Positions 44,782 to 53,421 of a DNA stretch of 64,000 bases are shown here, in pieces. Positions within the stretch are counted from its first letter, which is position 1, and each line of letters begins with the position of its first letter. The DNA is from Tistrella bauzanensis (lineage in GTDB: Bacteria; Pseudomonadota; Alphaproteobacteria; Tistrellales; Tistrellaceae), in contig NZ_BMDZ01000029.1 of assembly GCF_014636235.1 (NCBI RefSeq), positions 1 through 64,000 of the forward strand. The letters are read 5' to 3'. The position numbers and the translations under genes are program-made. The notes under the pieces were generated by a model that was given only the letters and a program-made list of their open reading frames with translations, was not told where the DNA came from and searched no databases.

Positions 44782-46053
44782 ATGACCTATAGCGGATACG
44801 GCAGCGACGACGCGCCCGCCCCCGCGGCGGCGAACGGGCAGGACGAGCCGATCGATTTCGGCTCGGCCGGCTTTCGCGCCGATCCGTGGCCGGCCTATGC
44901 CGTCGCCCGCCGGACCCGCCCGGTCTGGTGGTCGGAACGCCTGGGCCAGCTATGCGTGGTGCGGCATGCCGACGTGATGCGGGTGCTGACCGATCCGGTC
45001 TTCACGGTGGAATATCCGTTCAAACGCACCCGTCAGGCCTTTGGCGAAACCCTGCTCGATATCGATGGCGATCGCCATCTGGCGCAGCGTCGTGCAGCAC
45101 AGCATCTTCTGGGGTTCGAAGGGGTGGCGGCTGCCGTGGCCGGTCTGGCGCCAGGGCTGATCGGCGCCACATTGGCCGACCTGCCCGCAGATGAACCGGT
45201 CGATGCCGTCGCGGCGCTGGCCGAGCCGATCGCGCGCGGGGTGATCAGCGGGTTGTTCGGCATCGATGCCGCGACCGGCGATCGCCTTGCCCATCACCTG
45301 TCGCGCGTCAGCCGCTATATAGAACAGAGTGACGGCGACGTCGGCGGCATCGCCGATGAACGCCGCGCGCTGGAAGCCCTGATCGGACGGCTGATCGATC
45401 AGGGGCTGTCGCCACGGCCGGCGGCTCTGGCGCTGAGGGTCCAGCGGATGGCGGCCGATCTGGAACGCACCCAGTTGATGCGCCTGATCCTTCTGATGAT
45501 GGCCGCCGGTGTGGAAACGCCGCTGTCGGCAATCGCCAACGCGCTGGCGGTGCTGTTGCGGCATCGCCATCTGATCGACCGGCTGGCCGTGGAGCCAAGC
45601 CTTGCCGACAGCTTCGCCCTGGAGGTCATGCGGTTTCAGCCGCCCCAGCACGACACCACCCGCTTCGTGCGCGGCCAGACCGAGATCGGTGGCGTGACCG
45701 TGCAACGGGGTGCGTCGGTCCGGGTGTTCCTGGCCAGCGCCAATCGCGACGAGACCGTGTTCCCCGCAGCGGGCCAGTTCGATCCCGAACGCTTCATGCC
45801 CGGCCGGCCACCGGTGCCGGTGCTGTCGTTCGGCGCCGGCCGCCATGCCTGCCCCGGCCGACCTTTGGCCTCGGCGATTATCGCCGAAGCCCTGCGGCGT
45901 CTGGCTGAACGCTTCGCCGACATCGCGCCCGCAGATGACTGCGATCCCACCATCGCCGGCGACAGCTTCCGCCGGCCGCGGCGCCTGACACTGGTCCTTC
46001 GGCCCCGACGGGCCACCGTGCCCGGCTACATGGCCGGCGCCGCCGTCGCCTGA
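44782..46053 (+). CDS. Cytochrome P450
   Basis: A 423-residue soluble bacterial P450. The heme ligand is C357 in FGAGRHACPGRPLA, the I-helix oxygen-binding motif is AGVET at 242-246, and the K-helix ExxR is E281-R284. The start ATG at 44782 follows GGAGAG; an ATG at 44764 would add six residues. No ferredoxin, reductase or pathway gene is adjacent, so its electron partner and substrate are unknown. It is divergent from mscL and convergent with hmuV. Confidence 0.94.
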   Translation: MTYSGYGSDDAPAPAAANGQDEPIDFGSAGFRADPWPAYAVARRTRPVWWSERLGQLCVVRHADVMRVLTDPVFTVEYPFKRTRQAFGETLLDIDGDRHLAQRRAAQHLLGFEGVAAAVAGLAPGLIGATLADLPADEPVDAVAALAEPIARGVISGLFGIDAATGDRLAHHLSRVSRYIEQSDGDVGGIADERRALEALIGRLIDQGLSPRPAALALRVQRMAADLERTQLMRLILLMMAAGVETPLSAIANALAVLLRHRHLIDRLAVEPSLADSFALEVMRFQPPQHDTTRFVRGQTEIGGVTVQRGASVRVFLASANRDETVFPAAGQFDPERFMPGRPPVPVLSFGAGRHACPGRPLASAIIAEALRRLAERFADIAPADDCDPTIAGDSFRRPRRLTLVLRPRRATVPGYMAGAAVA

Positions 46054-46096
46054 GGTGCCGGCGCCGCGCCCCACCCCACTGTCAGAGGCCCCACCG

Positions 46097-46885
46097 TCAG
46101 AGCCAGGCGAAACCGATCTTCGGGCGCCCGGTCGTGGCGTCGATCATCACCTCGGCGGTGACGTCATAGACCGCGTCGATTGCGGCCGGGGTCAGCACCT
46201 GTGCCGGTGCGCCGCGATCGAGAATCCGCCCTGCCCGCATCAGCACCACCTCATCGGCGACCGCCGCCGCCAGATCGGGATCGTGGAGCACCGCCGCAAC
46301 CGCGAGGCCACCCTCGGCCGCGCGCCGCATCACCCGCGCCAGATCGCGCTGGCGGGCGATGTCGAGCGCGGCATTGGGTTCATCCAGCAGCAATGCCCGT
46401 GTGCCAGGTTCCGCAGCACATCCCGCCGCCTGCGCCAGCGTGCGGGCCAGTTGCACCCGCCGGCGCTCGCCACCCGACAGCCGGGTGACGATGCGCCCGG
46501 CCAGAGGCTCGATGCCGGTTTCGGTCATCGCAGCGCGGATCGCAGCATGATCCTCATCCGGCGTGGCCACACCACGAAAAGGCGACCGGCCCAGCGCCAC
46601 CACCTCGGCGGCGGTGAAACCGAAGCCCAGCATATCGGCCTGGCTCATCACCGCCCGCCGGCGGGCCAGCCGCTCGGCCGGTATCCGCTCCAGCGACACA
46701 TTGTCGAGCGCGACCCGCCCGCCATCGGGCCGGATGGCGCCGGTGGCGAGGCCGAGCAGCGTTGATTTGCCGGCACCATTGCAGCCCAGGATCGCGACCA
46801 GATGACCGGGCCGGATGTCCAGGCTGGCCTCATCGACCAGAACCCTGCCGCCGCGGCGGCAGGTCACACGGGTGAGGCTGAGCAT
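46097..46885 (-). CDS. hmuV: Heme ABC transporter ATP-binding protein HmuV
   Basis: The 262-residue ATPase powers heme import across the inner membrane with HmuU. Walker A is GCNGAGKSTLLG, the signature is LSGGERRRVQLARTLAQA, and Walker B is ALLLDEPNAALD. An HmuV-like segment before Walker A reads LVDEASLDIRPGHLVAILG. It lies 38 bp after hmuU and is the last gene of the heme operon. Confidence 0.95.
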   Translation of the reverse strand: MLSLTRVTCRRGGRVLVDEASLDIRPGHLVAILGCNGAGKSTLLGLATGAIRPDGGRVALDNVSLERIPAERLARRRAVMSQADMLGFGFTAAEVVALGRSPFRGVATPDEDHAAIRAAMTETGIEPLAGRIVTRLSGGERRRVQLARTLAQAAGCAAEPGTRALLLDEPNAALDIARQRDLARVMRRAAEGGLAVAAVLHDPDLAAAVADEVVLMRAGRILDRGAPAQVLTPAAIDAVYDVTAEVMIDATTGRPKIGFAWL

Positions 46886-46923
46886 GGGCGAAGGCTCCAG
46901 AAAACAGGGCGGGCGGGACGCGG

Positions 46924-48117
46924 TCAGCCGCCACCGCGGATACGCGCCCGCAGCAGGTGGATGAAATATGGGCCCCCGATCAGGGCGGTAACGATGCCGA
47001 TCGGCAGTTCGGCCGGCGCCACGATCAGCCGTGCCGGCAGGTCGGCGCCGACCAGCAGCACCGCGCCCGCCAGCATCGACAGCGGCAGCACGCCGCGATG
47101 GCCGGGCCCCGCGATCAACCGCACCAGATGCGGCACCACCAGACCGACGAAGCCGATCGTGCCCGACACCGCGACGGCGGCACCCACGCCCAGTGCCGCG
47201 CCGATCACCGCCCGGCGCCGGAGCCGCTTGCCGTCGACACCCAGATGGTAGGCATCCTGGTCGCCCAGTGCATGGGCATCCAGCCCGCGTGCCAGCGGCA
47301 GCAACAGCCAGGCCGCAACCGAGATCGCCAGCAGCGGCGCCCAGAGCAGACCCCAGCGTGCACCGCCAAGACCGCCCATCGACCAGAAGGTCAACTCGCG
47401 CAATTGCTGATCATCGCCGATGAAGGCGAACAGACCGACGCCGGCGCTGGCGATTGCCGTAATGGCGACACCGGCCAGCAGCAGCAGCGACATGTCGTGC
47501 CCCCCACCCTCGCCGCCCACACCCTCGCCGCCCCCCGAGGCGGCACCGCCGGCCAGGCGCCAGACCAGCATGGTGGCCGAAATGGCGCCGGCGAAAGCCG
47601 CAGCCGGCACCAGCGCCGATGCCGCCCAGGCCGGCAGATCCGGCAGCAGCGCATGCCCCAGCACGATTGTGGCCACGGCCGCCAGTGCAGCACCGGCCGA
47701 AATGCCGATCAGGGCCGGATCGGCCAGCGGATTGCGGAACAGGCCCTGCAACACCGCCCCCGACAGTCCCAGAACGCCGCCCACCATGATCCCCAGAATC
47801 AGGCGCGGCAGACGGATATCCAGCAGCACCGCCGCCTTGATCTGGTCGGCCCGCGCCTGATCCGCCCACGCCTGATCGGCCGCAACGGCGATCGCGGCCG
47901 GATCGAGCAGGCCGGCACGCACCAGCAACGCCCGCGCCACCGCCGGATAATCGGCCGGCATGATCGCGAGCGGCCCCACGGCCAGGCCCAGCACCGAAAC
48001 CGCGATCAGCGCCACGATCAGAACCGCGCCCAGACGCCGTCGGGCGCGGTGGCGCTGGTCATGCATCGGCAAGGCCCGACCGGCGGTCACGGCGGTATCA
48101 TCCAGCGTCGCCGCCAT
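46924..48117 (-). CDS. hmuU: Heme ABC transporter permease HmuU
   Basis: A 397-residue FecCD-family permease with about ten helices. The family motif GVLGLSGAVLQGLFRNPLAD is near the middle, and GFVGLVVPHLVRLIAGPGHR lies in the last third. An unusual Gly-rich loop (about residues 198-215, GGAASGGGEGVGGEGGG) and a repeated ADQ-rich loop (AADQAWADQARADQIKAA) set it apart from typical members. The ATG at 48117 comes six bases after the hmuT stop. An ATG further in (MHDQRHRARRR) is also possible. Confidence 0.93.
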   Translation of the reverse strand: MAATLDDTAVTAGRALPMHDQRHRARRRLGAVLIVALIAVSVLGLAVGPLAIMPADYPAVARALLVRAGLLDPAAIAVAADQAWADQARADQIKAAVLLDIRLPRLILGIMVGGVLGLSGAVLQGLFRNPLADPALIGISAGAALAAVATIVLGHALLPDLPAWAASALVPAAAFAGAISATMLVWRLAGGAASGGGEGVGGEGGGHDMSLLLLAGVAITAIASAGVGLFAFIGDDQQLRELTFWSMGGLGGARWGLLWAPLLAISVAAWLLLPLARGLDAHALGDQDAYHLGVDGKRLRRRAVIGAALGVGAAVAVSGTIGFVGLVVPHLVRLIAGPGHRGVLPLSMLAGAVLLVGADLPARLIVAPAELPIGIVTALIGGPYFIHLLRARIRGGG

Positions 48118-48123
48118 CCGGTC

Positions 48124-49017
48124 CTACCCCATCACCTGCGCCAGATCGGCCGCGAATGCGGTCGCGACATCGGCGGTGGACGGCCCCAGCCCCGAGAGGG
48201 CGCGGCTGTCGATGGCGATCAGCCGGCCGGCCATCGCCGCCGGGGTCAGCCGCAACTGCGGCAAGGCCAGCACCGCCTCGCGCCCGCCCAGGCGGGCGAT
48301 CGCATGGGTGGGCATCGCCAGAACCTCGGGCGCCATCGCCGCCGCCGCCTCGGCCGAGATCGGGGCATAGTCGGCGCTCAACTCGAAGGCATTGCGACCA
48401 CCGGCCAGGCGGATCACGGCCGCCGCGGCCGTGTCGCGCCCGGCCGCCATCAGCCCGGAATTGCCGACGCCGATCAGGCACATCACCGACGGATGCACCG
48501 GCCGCGCCGAGGCCGCTTCCGCAACCTCGGTCAGTGCCGCCGTGACCTGAAGGCCCAGCGCCACCGCCGGATCATGCAGATCGATGGCGTCACCCACCGC
48601 CACGATCGCCGCTTCGACCTGATCGATGCGGGTGGCCGAGGTCACCATCCGCAGATCGATTCCGGCAGCCCGGATCTGGTCGAGCGTCGAGGCCGGCCCG
48701 GCACCGTCATCGGCGATCACCCGGATGGCACCGGTCGCGATCACGCCTTCCGCAGCCAGGGTGCGCATATAGCCGACCTTGGGCAGACGCTGCACCGCGG
48801 CCGGACTCATACTGGTGGTGTCGACCGCGACGATGCGGTCGCCGGCCCCCAGCGCCCAGACGGTTTCGGTGACGGCGGCACCGATGGTGACCATGCGGGC
48901 GGGCACGGCCAGCGCCGGCCGTGCCCAGCCGGCGAACAGGCCGCCCGCCGCAACCGCGCCGAGTGCGGCGGTCAGGCCAAGGAACCGCCGCCGGCCGCTG
49001 TCGATCGCCGCAGTCAC
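48124..49017 (-). CDS. hmuT: Heme-binding periplasmic protein HmuT
   Basis: A 297-residue periplasmic binding protein of the TroA/BtuF fold. It has a Tat-like N-terminus (SGRRRFLGLTAALGAVAAGG). Ligand-domain segments include ITIGAAVTET-type start (MVTIGAAVTETVWALGAGDR) and VDTTSMSPAAVQRLPKVGYMR, diagnostic of HmuT. A GTG at 49017 is chosen because it overlaps the hmuS stop as GTGA, indicating translational coupling. An ATG at 49056 would lie inside hmuS. Confidence 0.93.
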   Translation of the reverse strand: MTAAIDSGRRRFLGLTAALGAVAAGGLFAGWARPALAVPARMVTIGAAVTETVWALGAGDRIVAVDTTSMSPAAVQRLPKVGYMRTLAAEGVIATGAIRVIADDGAGPASTLDQIRAAGIDLRMVTSATRIDQVEAAIVAVGDAIDLHDPAVALGLQVTAALTEVAEAASARPVHPSVMCLIGVGNSGLMAAGRDTAAAAVIRLAGGRNAFELSADYAPISAEAAAAMAPEVLAMPTHAIARLGGREAVLALPQLRLTPAAMAGRLIAIDSRALSGLGPSTADVATAFAADLAQVMG

Positions 49018-50120
49018 GCCGCACTGCCCGGCAGGGCATGCACCAGCGCCCGCCATTCCGGCAGTTCAGGCACACCCGTCTCGCGCACGCCCACCATGAT
49101 CAGGAACAGATCGCCCCGATCGTCATACAGCTCAACCGCCGTCACGGTGCCGTCGACCGTGGGCTTGTCGACCTGCCAGGCGGCCGCGATGTGGTCTTCG
49201 CGGACATGCAGGTTGAAGCCCGGATCCAGAATGTTGATCCAGGGGCCGCGCGGTTCCACCCGGTTGATGGTGCCGCCCGAAATCTGGATGCAGCCCGGAT
49301 TGGGCACGAAGATCATGATCCTCACCTGATCACGCGCCGCCGCTTCCAGCGCCGCGCGGAACGCGCCGTCACCCAGCTTGCGGGCGAAGCGGCCATCGGC
49401 CAGGGCCAGCGCCGCCGGACGCGACAGATTGTGGCGGTTCAACAGCGGCAGGAAATCATGGGTGTCGGCCAGATGCGACCAGTCGGTCAGGAAGGCGTCG
49501 GCATCGAACCCCTCGGGTGCCGTCGCCGCAACCGGCTCAGGCGTCGGGGCGGGCTCGAAGGCCGGCGCCTGCTGAACGGCACCACGATTGGTGGCGATCA
49601 GCGCGTCATAGGCGGCACGGTCGCTGTCGGGGCGCAGATAGATCTTGTGCATGGCCAGGCCATGGATGTCGAAGAACTGCAGGCTGCGCAGCACGGTGTC
49701 GCCGCGCGCTTCCTCGACCGCCAGCGCCGCATGCCAGCGCTTCAGGAACAGGCGCAGATCGATCGGCTTGTTGATCACCAGCCCGGCATGGGCGCCCAGC
49801 TTGACATTGCCATAGGTGCCGACGATCTCGTGCACCGCATGGTCGTTGCGGGTCAGCGCCATCACCGGGCCCAGGGTCTCGATCGCGCGGATCAGATCGC
49901 CGATATCGGCGTCCAGCCACACCACACGGGCGCCATCGGCCCCGTCACGGCCGACGGCCGATGCCACCAACTCCCCTTCCGACACGCCCAGCCGCTCGGC
50001 CTGATCGCGGACGCGCAGGCCCGGCTCGGCGGCGGCCAGGGCCGCACGGCGGCTGACAAGGTCGTCGCCGGCCGTACCGGCCGGCTGGGTGGCATTCTGG
50101 TCTGTGGACATCCGGGTCAT
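49014..50120 (-). CDS. hmuS: Hemin-degrading / heme-handling factor HmuS
   Basis: The 368-residue cytoplasmic protein has two homologous HemS-like halves. Segments such as VMALTRNDHAVHEIVGTYGN, RGDTVLRSLQFFDIHGLAMHKIYL and, in the C-terminal half, CIQISGGTINRVEPRGPWINILDPGFNLHVRED are characteristic. It takes heme from the transporter and stores or degrades it. It is 30 bp after hemP and overlaps hmuT by four bases. Confidence 0.95.
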   Translation of the reverse strand: MTRMSTDQNATQPAGTAGDDLVSRRAALAAAEPGLRVRDQAERLGVSEGELVASAVGRDGADGARVVWLDADIGDLIRAIETLGPVMALTRNDHAVHEIVGTYGNVKLGAHAGLVINKPIDLRLFLKRWHAALAVEEARGDTVLRSLQFFDIHGLAMHKIYLRPDSDRAAYDALIATNRGAVQQAPAFEPAPTPEPVAATAPEGFDADAFLTDWSHLADTHDFLPLLNRHNLSRPAALALADGRFARKLGDGAFRAALEAAARDQVRIMIFVPNPGCIQISGGTINRVEPRGPWINILDPGFNLHVREDHIAAAWQVDKPTVDGTVTAVELYDDRGDLFLIMVGVRETGVPELPEWRALVHALPGSAA

Positions 50121-50150
50121 CTCGTCTCGGTCCTCATATCGGGGCTGACC

Positions 50151-50357
50151 TTACTTGGTCAGGATCAGCTTGTTCTGTCTTGTGCGGCGCAGACGATAGG
50201 TCTCGCCGCAATGTGCGATCAGAACCTCGCCCGCGGCGCCCAACAGCGCCATGCTGTCCAGGCTCGGCGGCGTCGGGCCGCCCTGCTTGTGACCAGTACA
50301 ACAGGCACTGGCACCATGGGGGCCGCGGCTGTTGCCCGCGGGCGCGGTCTCGCTCAT
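50151..50357 (-). CDS. hemP: Hemin uptake protein HemP
   Basis: A 68-residue protein whose C-terminal half matches HemP: EVLIAHCGETYRLRRTRQNK followed by LILTK. The N-terminal half is Gly/Pro-rich with two adjacent cysteines. HemP-type proteins help express or activate heme receptor genes. It lies 46 bp after hmuR and before hmuS in the heme operon. Confidence 0.93.
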   Translation of the reverse strand: MSETAPAGNSRGPHGASACCTGHKQGGPTPPSLDSMALLGAAGEVLIAHCGETYRLRRTRQNKLILTK

Positions 50358-50403
50358 GCTCGTATCCTCGGATGGTGAGCGGTCAATCGACGGCGGTGCC
50401 GCC

Positions 50404-52503
50404 TCAGAAGCGATAGGCGGCGGTCAGCTTCACGGTCCGTCCCGGATCGTCGAGTTCCGACAGGGCCGGGCGATAGGCCTTGTCGAAGACGTTGTCGACG
50501 CCAAGGTCGAAGCGGGCGCCCCTGAGGCCGCCGTCCGATGGCTGGAAGCTGACCCAGGCGTCATGGACGGCATAGCCCGGCGTCACGGCCTCGCCGGTCG
50601 CGACACGATCCTGTTTGTCATGGGCGACCATGCGCCAGCCGGTCACCACGTCGCCGCCCATGAATTTCAGGCCGCCGCCCAGCGAGACCTTGTCGCCGGG
50701 CAGGCCGCCCAGCGCGTCGCCCTCGGTGCGGTCGTCACCGCGGATGCGGGCCGCCCCGAAGCTCGCGAACCACAGCGGCGCATCATAGGCCAGCTCGAAC
50801 TCCACACCATCCAGGCGCGCATCCTGAACGTTGTTGCGGGTGGTCGTTCCAGGATAACCCAGGAACTGCACCTGCATCTCGATGAAGTCTTCGACGTCGT
50901 TGCGGAAGGCCGCGACCCGGCCAGTGATCCGGTCGCCACTGGTGAGCACGTCGCTTTCCGACAGGGTCAGGCCGATTTCCTTGTTCTTCGCGGTCTCGGG
51001 CCGTAGATCCGGGTTGGTGACGAAGTTGTTGCCGGGGAAGTGCTCGCCGGTGGCATAGAGTTCGGTCAGCGACGGCGCCCGGAACGCCTCGGCATAGCTG
51101 GCATAGGCATTCAGCCAGGGCGTGACCGCATAGGCGACCGAGATCGAGGGGCTGACCGCGTCGTCCGACTTGCTCTCAAGGCCGCTGGCCTCGCGGTCGA
51201 ACTGGTCGAAGCGCACGCCCGGTGTGAAGGTCAGGCGCTCGAAGAGCACAATCTCATCCTGAACGAACAGGCCGAGGATGTCCTGCTGCGCGTCCGGATA
51301 TTGCGGCCGGATATCGCCATTGCGGTGACCATCCTGATCGTCACGATAGGCTTCGACGCCATAGGTCACGGCATGGTTGCCGAAACCGCCCAATTGAAAA
51401 CGGCTGGTATTGGCAAGGTCGATGCCGGTGGTGGCAAGGTCGGTCTCGTCGAACCGGCCGGTGTCGAGCCGGCGCTCGTCGAGGCTGGTCTCGGTCCGGT
51501 AGATCTTCGCGTCCAGATCGAGCCAGGGGTTGCCGTTGCCATCAAACCGCCAACCCAGGGTCATGGTCTTCTGGTCGGTCTTGCGGTCGACGATGATGCT
51601 GTTGGTGTTGGTGTTCGCGGCCGACGGGATGATGTGCTCGTCGCGGAACTGCATGTAGGACGCGGTCAGTTGATGACCTTCCGCCGGCCGGAAAACCAGC
51701 TTGACAAGGCCGCTGCGGACATCGTCGGCGGTAAAGGGAATGGTCTCGCCGGCGCCGTTCTCCAGATCATCGGCGTCGAAGCCGGTAAAGCCGACCAGGG
51801 CCTCGGCATTGGCACCCAGACGGGTGGCGCCGATCGCGTGGCCGCCGAAGCCGTCGCCATTGCTCTCCCAACTGACACCGACCTCACCGCCCCAGGGCTC
51901 GCCATCCTCAAGGAAGGTGCCGGGATTGATGGTCTCGACCTCCATCACGCCGCCGATGGCGCCGCTGCCATAGAGCGAAGAGGCGGGCCCACGCCGCACC
52001 TCGACCCGCTCCAGCAGCGAGGGATCGATGAAGATCCGGCCGCGATGGCCGCTTTCGAAATTCTGGCGGGCGCCATCGACCCGCAGCACAACCCGCTCGC
52101 CGGTCAGGCCGCGGATCACCGGCTGCATAGCGGTGCGGCGCGGGCCGCCCGACATCTCGACACCGGGAATATCGTCGAGCAGATCGCCCAGATCATCGGG
52201 CTGACGCTGGCGGATCTCTTCGGCGCCGACCACGGTCACCGACGCCGGAACCTCGCTCACGGTCTTCTCGGTGCGGGTGCCGAGCACGGTCACCGGGTCG
52301 AGCTGAACCGGCGCGCGGCCGGCGGCAAGCTGAACCTCGCCGGTCCCGGCATCGGCGGCCAGCGCCATCATCGGCACGGTGCCGGCGGCCAGCGCGGTGC
52401 CGGCGCCCAGCAGCAGGCCGAAGGCCCGCAGGCGCCGGCTCAGCGACCGGTGGCCAGCCATATGCGGGGAATGAAACAGGGATTGTCTGGGCAGCGACGA
52501 CAC
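50404..52503 (-). CDS. hmuR: TonB-dependent heme receptor HmuR
   Basis: A 699-residue outer-membrane receptor for heme. A signal region is followed by a TonB-box area (VQLDPVTVLGTRT), a plug domain (PVIRGLTGERVVLRVDGARQ) and a barrel ending in a terminal Phe (TAAYRF). The heme-receptor motif is present: FRAP (EAFRAPSLTELYATG), then NPDL (TNPDLRPETAKN), with a His (GEHFPG) between them. The start is GTG at 52503 with GAGAGG eight bases upstream; an ATG at 52461 lacks a site. A long leader of about 250 bases separates it from its Fur-like box. Confidence 0.95.
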   Translation of the reverse strand: MSSLPRQSLFHSPHMAGHRSLSRRLRAFGLLLGAGTALAAGTVPMMALAADAGTGEVQLAAGRAPVQLDPVTVLGTRTEKTVSEVPASVTVVGAEEIRQRQPDDLGDLLDDIPGVEMSGGPRRTAMQPVIRGLTGERVVLRVDGARQNFESGHRGRIFIDPSLLERVEVRRGPASSLYGSGAIGGVMEVETINPGTFLEDGEPWGGEVGVSWESNGDGFGGHAIGATRLGANAEALVGFTGFDADDLENGAGETIPFTADDVRSGLVKLVFRPAEGHQLTASYMQFRDEHIIPSAANTNTNSIIVDRKTDQKTMTLGWRFDGNGNPWLDLDAKIYRTETSLDERRLDTGRFDETDLATTGIDLANTSRFQLGGFGNHAVTYGVEAYRDDQDGHRNGDIRPQYPDAQQDILGLFVQDEIVLFERLTFTPGVRFDQFDREASGLESKSDDAVSPSISVAYAVTPWLNAYASYAEAFRAPSLTELYATGEHFPGNNFVTNPDLRPETAKNKEIGLTLSESDVLTSGDRITGRVAAFRNDVEDFIEMQVQFLGYPGTTTRNNVQDARLDGVEFELAYDAPLWFASFGAARIRGDDRTEGDALGGLPGDKVSLGGGLKFMGGDVVTGWRMVAHDKQDRVATGEAVTPGYAVHDAWVSFQPSDGGLRGARFDLGVDNVFDKAYRPALSELDDPGRTVKLTAAYRF

Positions 52504-52902
52504 GGGCCAAGCCTCTCAGGACGGTTCTTTGCGACCGGACGGGCACGGCGGTTCTCCCCTGGGGCGGAGAGGCGCCGCGCCCGAGAGTGGGCACTGGCTG
52601 CCTGACGCATCCGACGACGCTCAACGCACCCCGCAGCGCGACCAGACGGGGCAGATGAGCGCGGGGACGCGCTGGGTGGCTGGCTTGTCGAGCCGGATGC
52701 GGATGTGAGGTTGCGACCGGCTCGCAATGCGGACTTTAAGCGGAGGTGTCCGCAATTGCAACTCATTCTCATGTGAGACATCACAATCGCGCGCACGGAC
52801 GGATGCGATCCTGAATTTTCCACCAAACTCGAACAGATTCTTCTGGTTTGGAATATTTCAGGATGATATCCAGATAATGATCAATGAACAGGATGCTTTC
52901 CC
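52504..52902. other. hmuR leader and divergent regulatory region
   Basis: The 399-bp spacer between hmuR (minus) and the Lrp gene (plus). The hmuR side contains an 8-bp stem CGAGCCGG/CCGGCTCG (52689-52696 with 52717-52724) and a 6-bp stem GCGGAC/GTCCGC (52729-52734 with 52748-52753) next to the Fur-like box. The leader of about 250 bases is long for a receptor gene. The Lrp side (52780-52900) is AT-rich and probably holds its promoter. No gene was recognised. Confidence 0.6.
52753..52776 (+). promoter_or_regulatory. Fur-like box upstream of hmuR
   Basis: ATTGCAACTCATTCTCATGT repeats the TGCAA-N-TCATTC core found before exbB and the first imelysin. It lies about 250-273 bases before the hmuR GTG and 127-150 before the Lrp gene. 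Regulation of the heme operon by iron is expected for this family. Confidence 0.7.
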
Positions 52903-53421
52903 ATGCTCGACCATGCCGACCGGATCATCATCGCCCGACTTCAGGCCGATGGCCGCACCCCAATGGCAGAGCTGGGCCAGGCCGCCGGTCTCTCCACGTC
53001 GGCGGCACATGATCGTGTGCGCCGGCTGACGGAACGCGGCGTGATCGAGGGCATGACCATCCGCGTGGATCCGGTGGCCATAGGTCGGGGCGTGGTGGGC
53101 TTCGTATTCGTGGCGCTGGACCGCCCCGCGGCCGAGCCGGGCTTCATCGCAGCGACCGCCGCCGATGGTGCTGTGCTCGACTGCCACCACGTCACCGGTG
53201 ACTGGTCCTATCTGCTGAAGGTGCGGGTGGCCGATATCGGCGGGCTCGAAGCCCTGCTCGGCCGCCTGAAGCGGATCGACGGGCTGGTGCGCAGCCACAG
53301 CCTGATCGCGCTGTCCTCGCCGAAGGATGGTGCCGCACCGCCGCCCTTCCCCGACCCGGCCTTCCCCGACCCGGCCTTCCCCCACCCGGCCGCCGGCCCG
53401 ATTGCGAGCTCCAGATCATGA
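52903..53421 (+). CDS. Lrp/AsnC-family transcriptional regulator
   Basis: A 172-residue protein with an N-terminal helix-turn-helix (ARLQADGRTPMAELGQAAGLSTSAAHDRVRRL region) and a RAM-type ligand domain (about residues 65-145, with GDWSYLLKVRVADIGGLEALL). A C-terminal tail holds a repeated Pro-Asp-Pro-Ala-Phe motif encoded by a 15-bp tandem repeat. It overlaps the LysE-type exporter gene by ATGA, so it most likely regulates amino acid export. The effector amino acid is unknown. Confidence 0.92.
   Translation: MLDHADRIIIARLQADGRTPMAELGQAAGLSTSAAHDRVRRLTERGVIEGMTIRVDPVAIGRGVVGFVFVALDRPAAEPGFIAATAADGAVLDCHHVTGDWSYLLKVRVADIGGLEALLGRLKRIDGLVRSHSLIALSSPKDGAAPPPFPDPAFPDPAFPHPAAGPIASSRS
53346..53390 (+). 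repeat. 15-bp tandem repeat, three copies, in the Lrp gene tail
   Basis: CTTCCCCGACCCGGC at 53346-53360 and 53361-53375 is exact. The third copy, 53376-53390, differs by one base (CCAC for CGAC). In frame it encodes FPDPA twice and then FPHPA. Confidence 0.9.

Noticed and set aside
44637..44792. Small plus-strand frame overlapping the P450 start, with a CRSC pair
   Set aside because: No ribosome site, no family and biased spacer composition; overlap by chance is likely.
52440..52826. Minus-strand frame across the hmuR leader and start
   Set aside because: It overlaps the Fur-like site and the hmuR start in another frame and is Arg/Ser/Pro-rich; treated as leader sequence.
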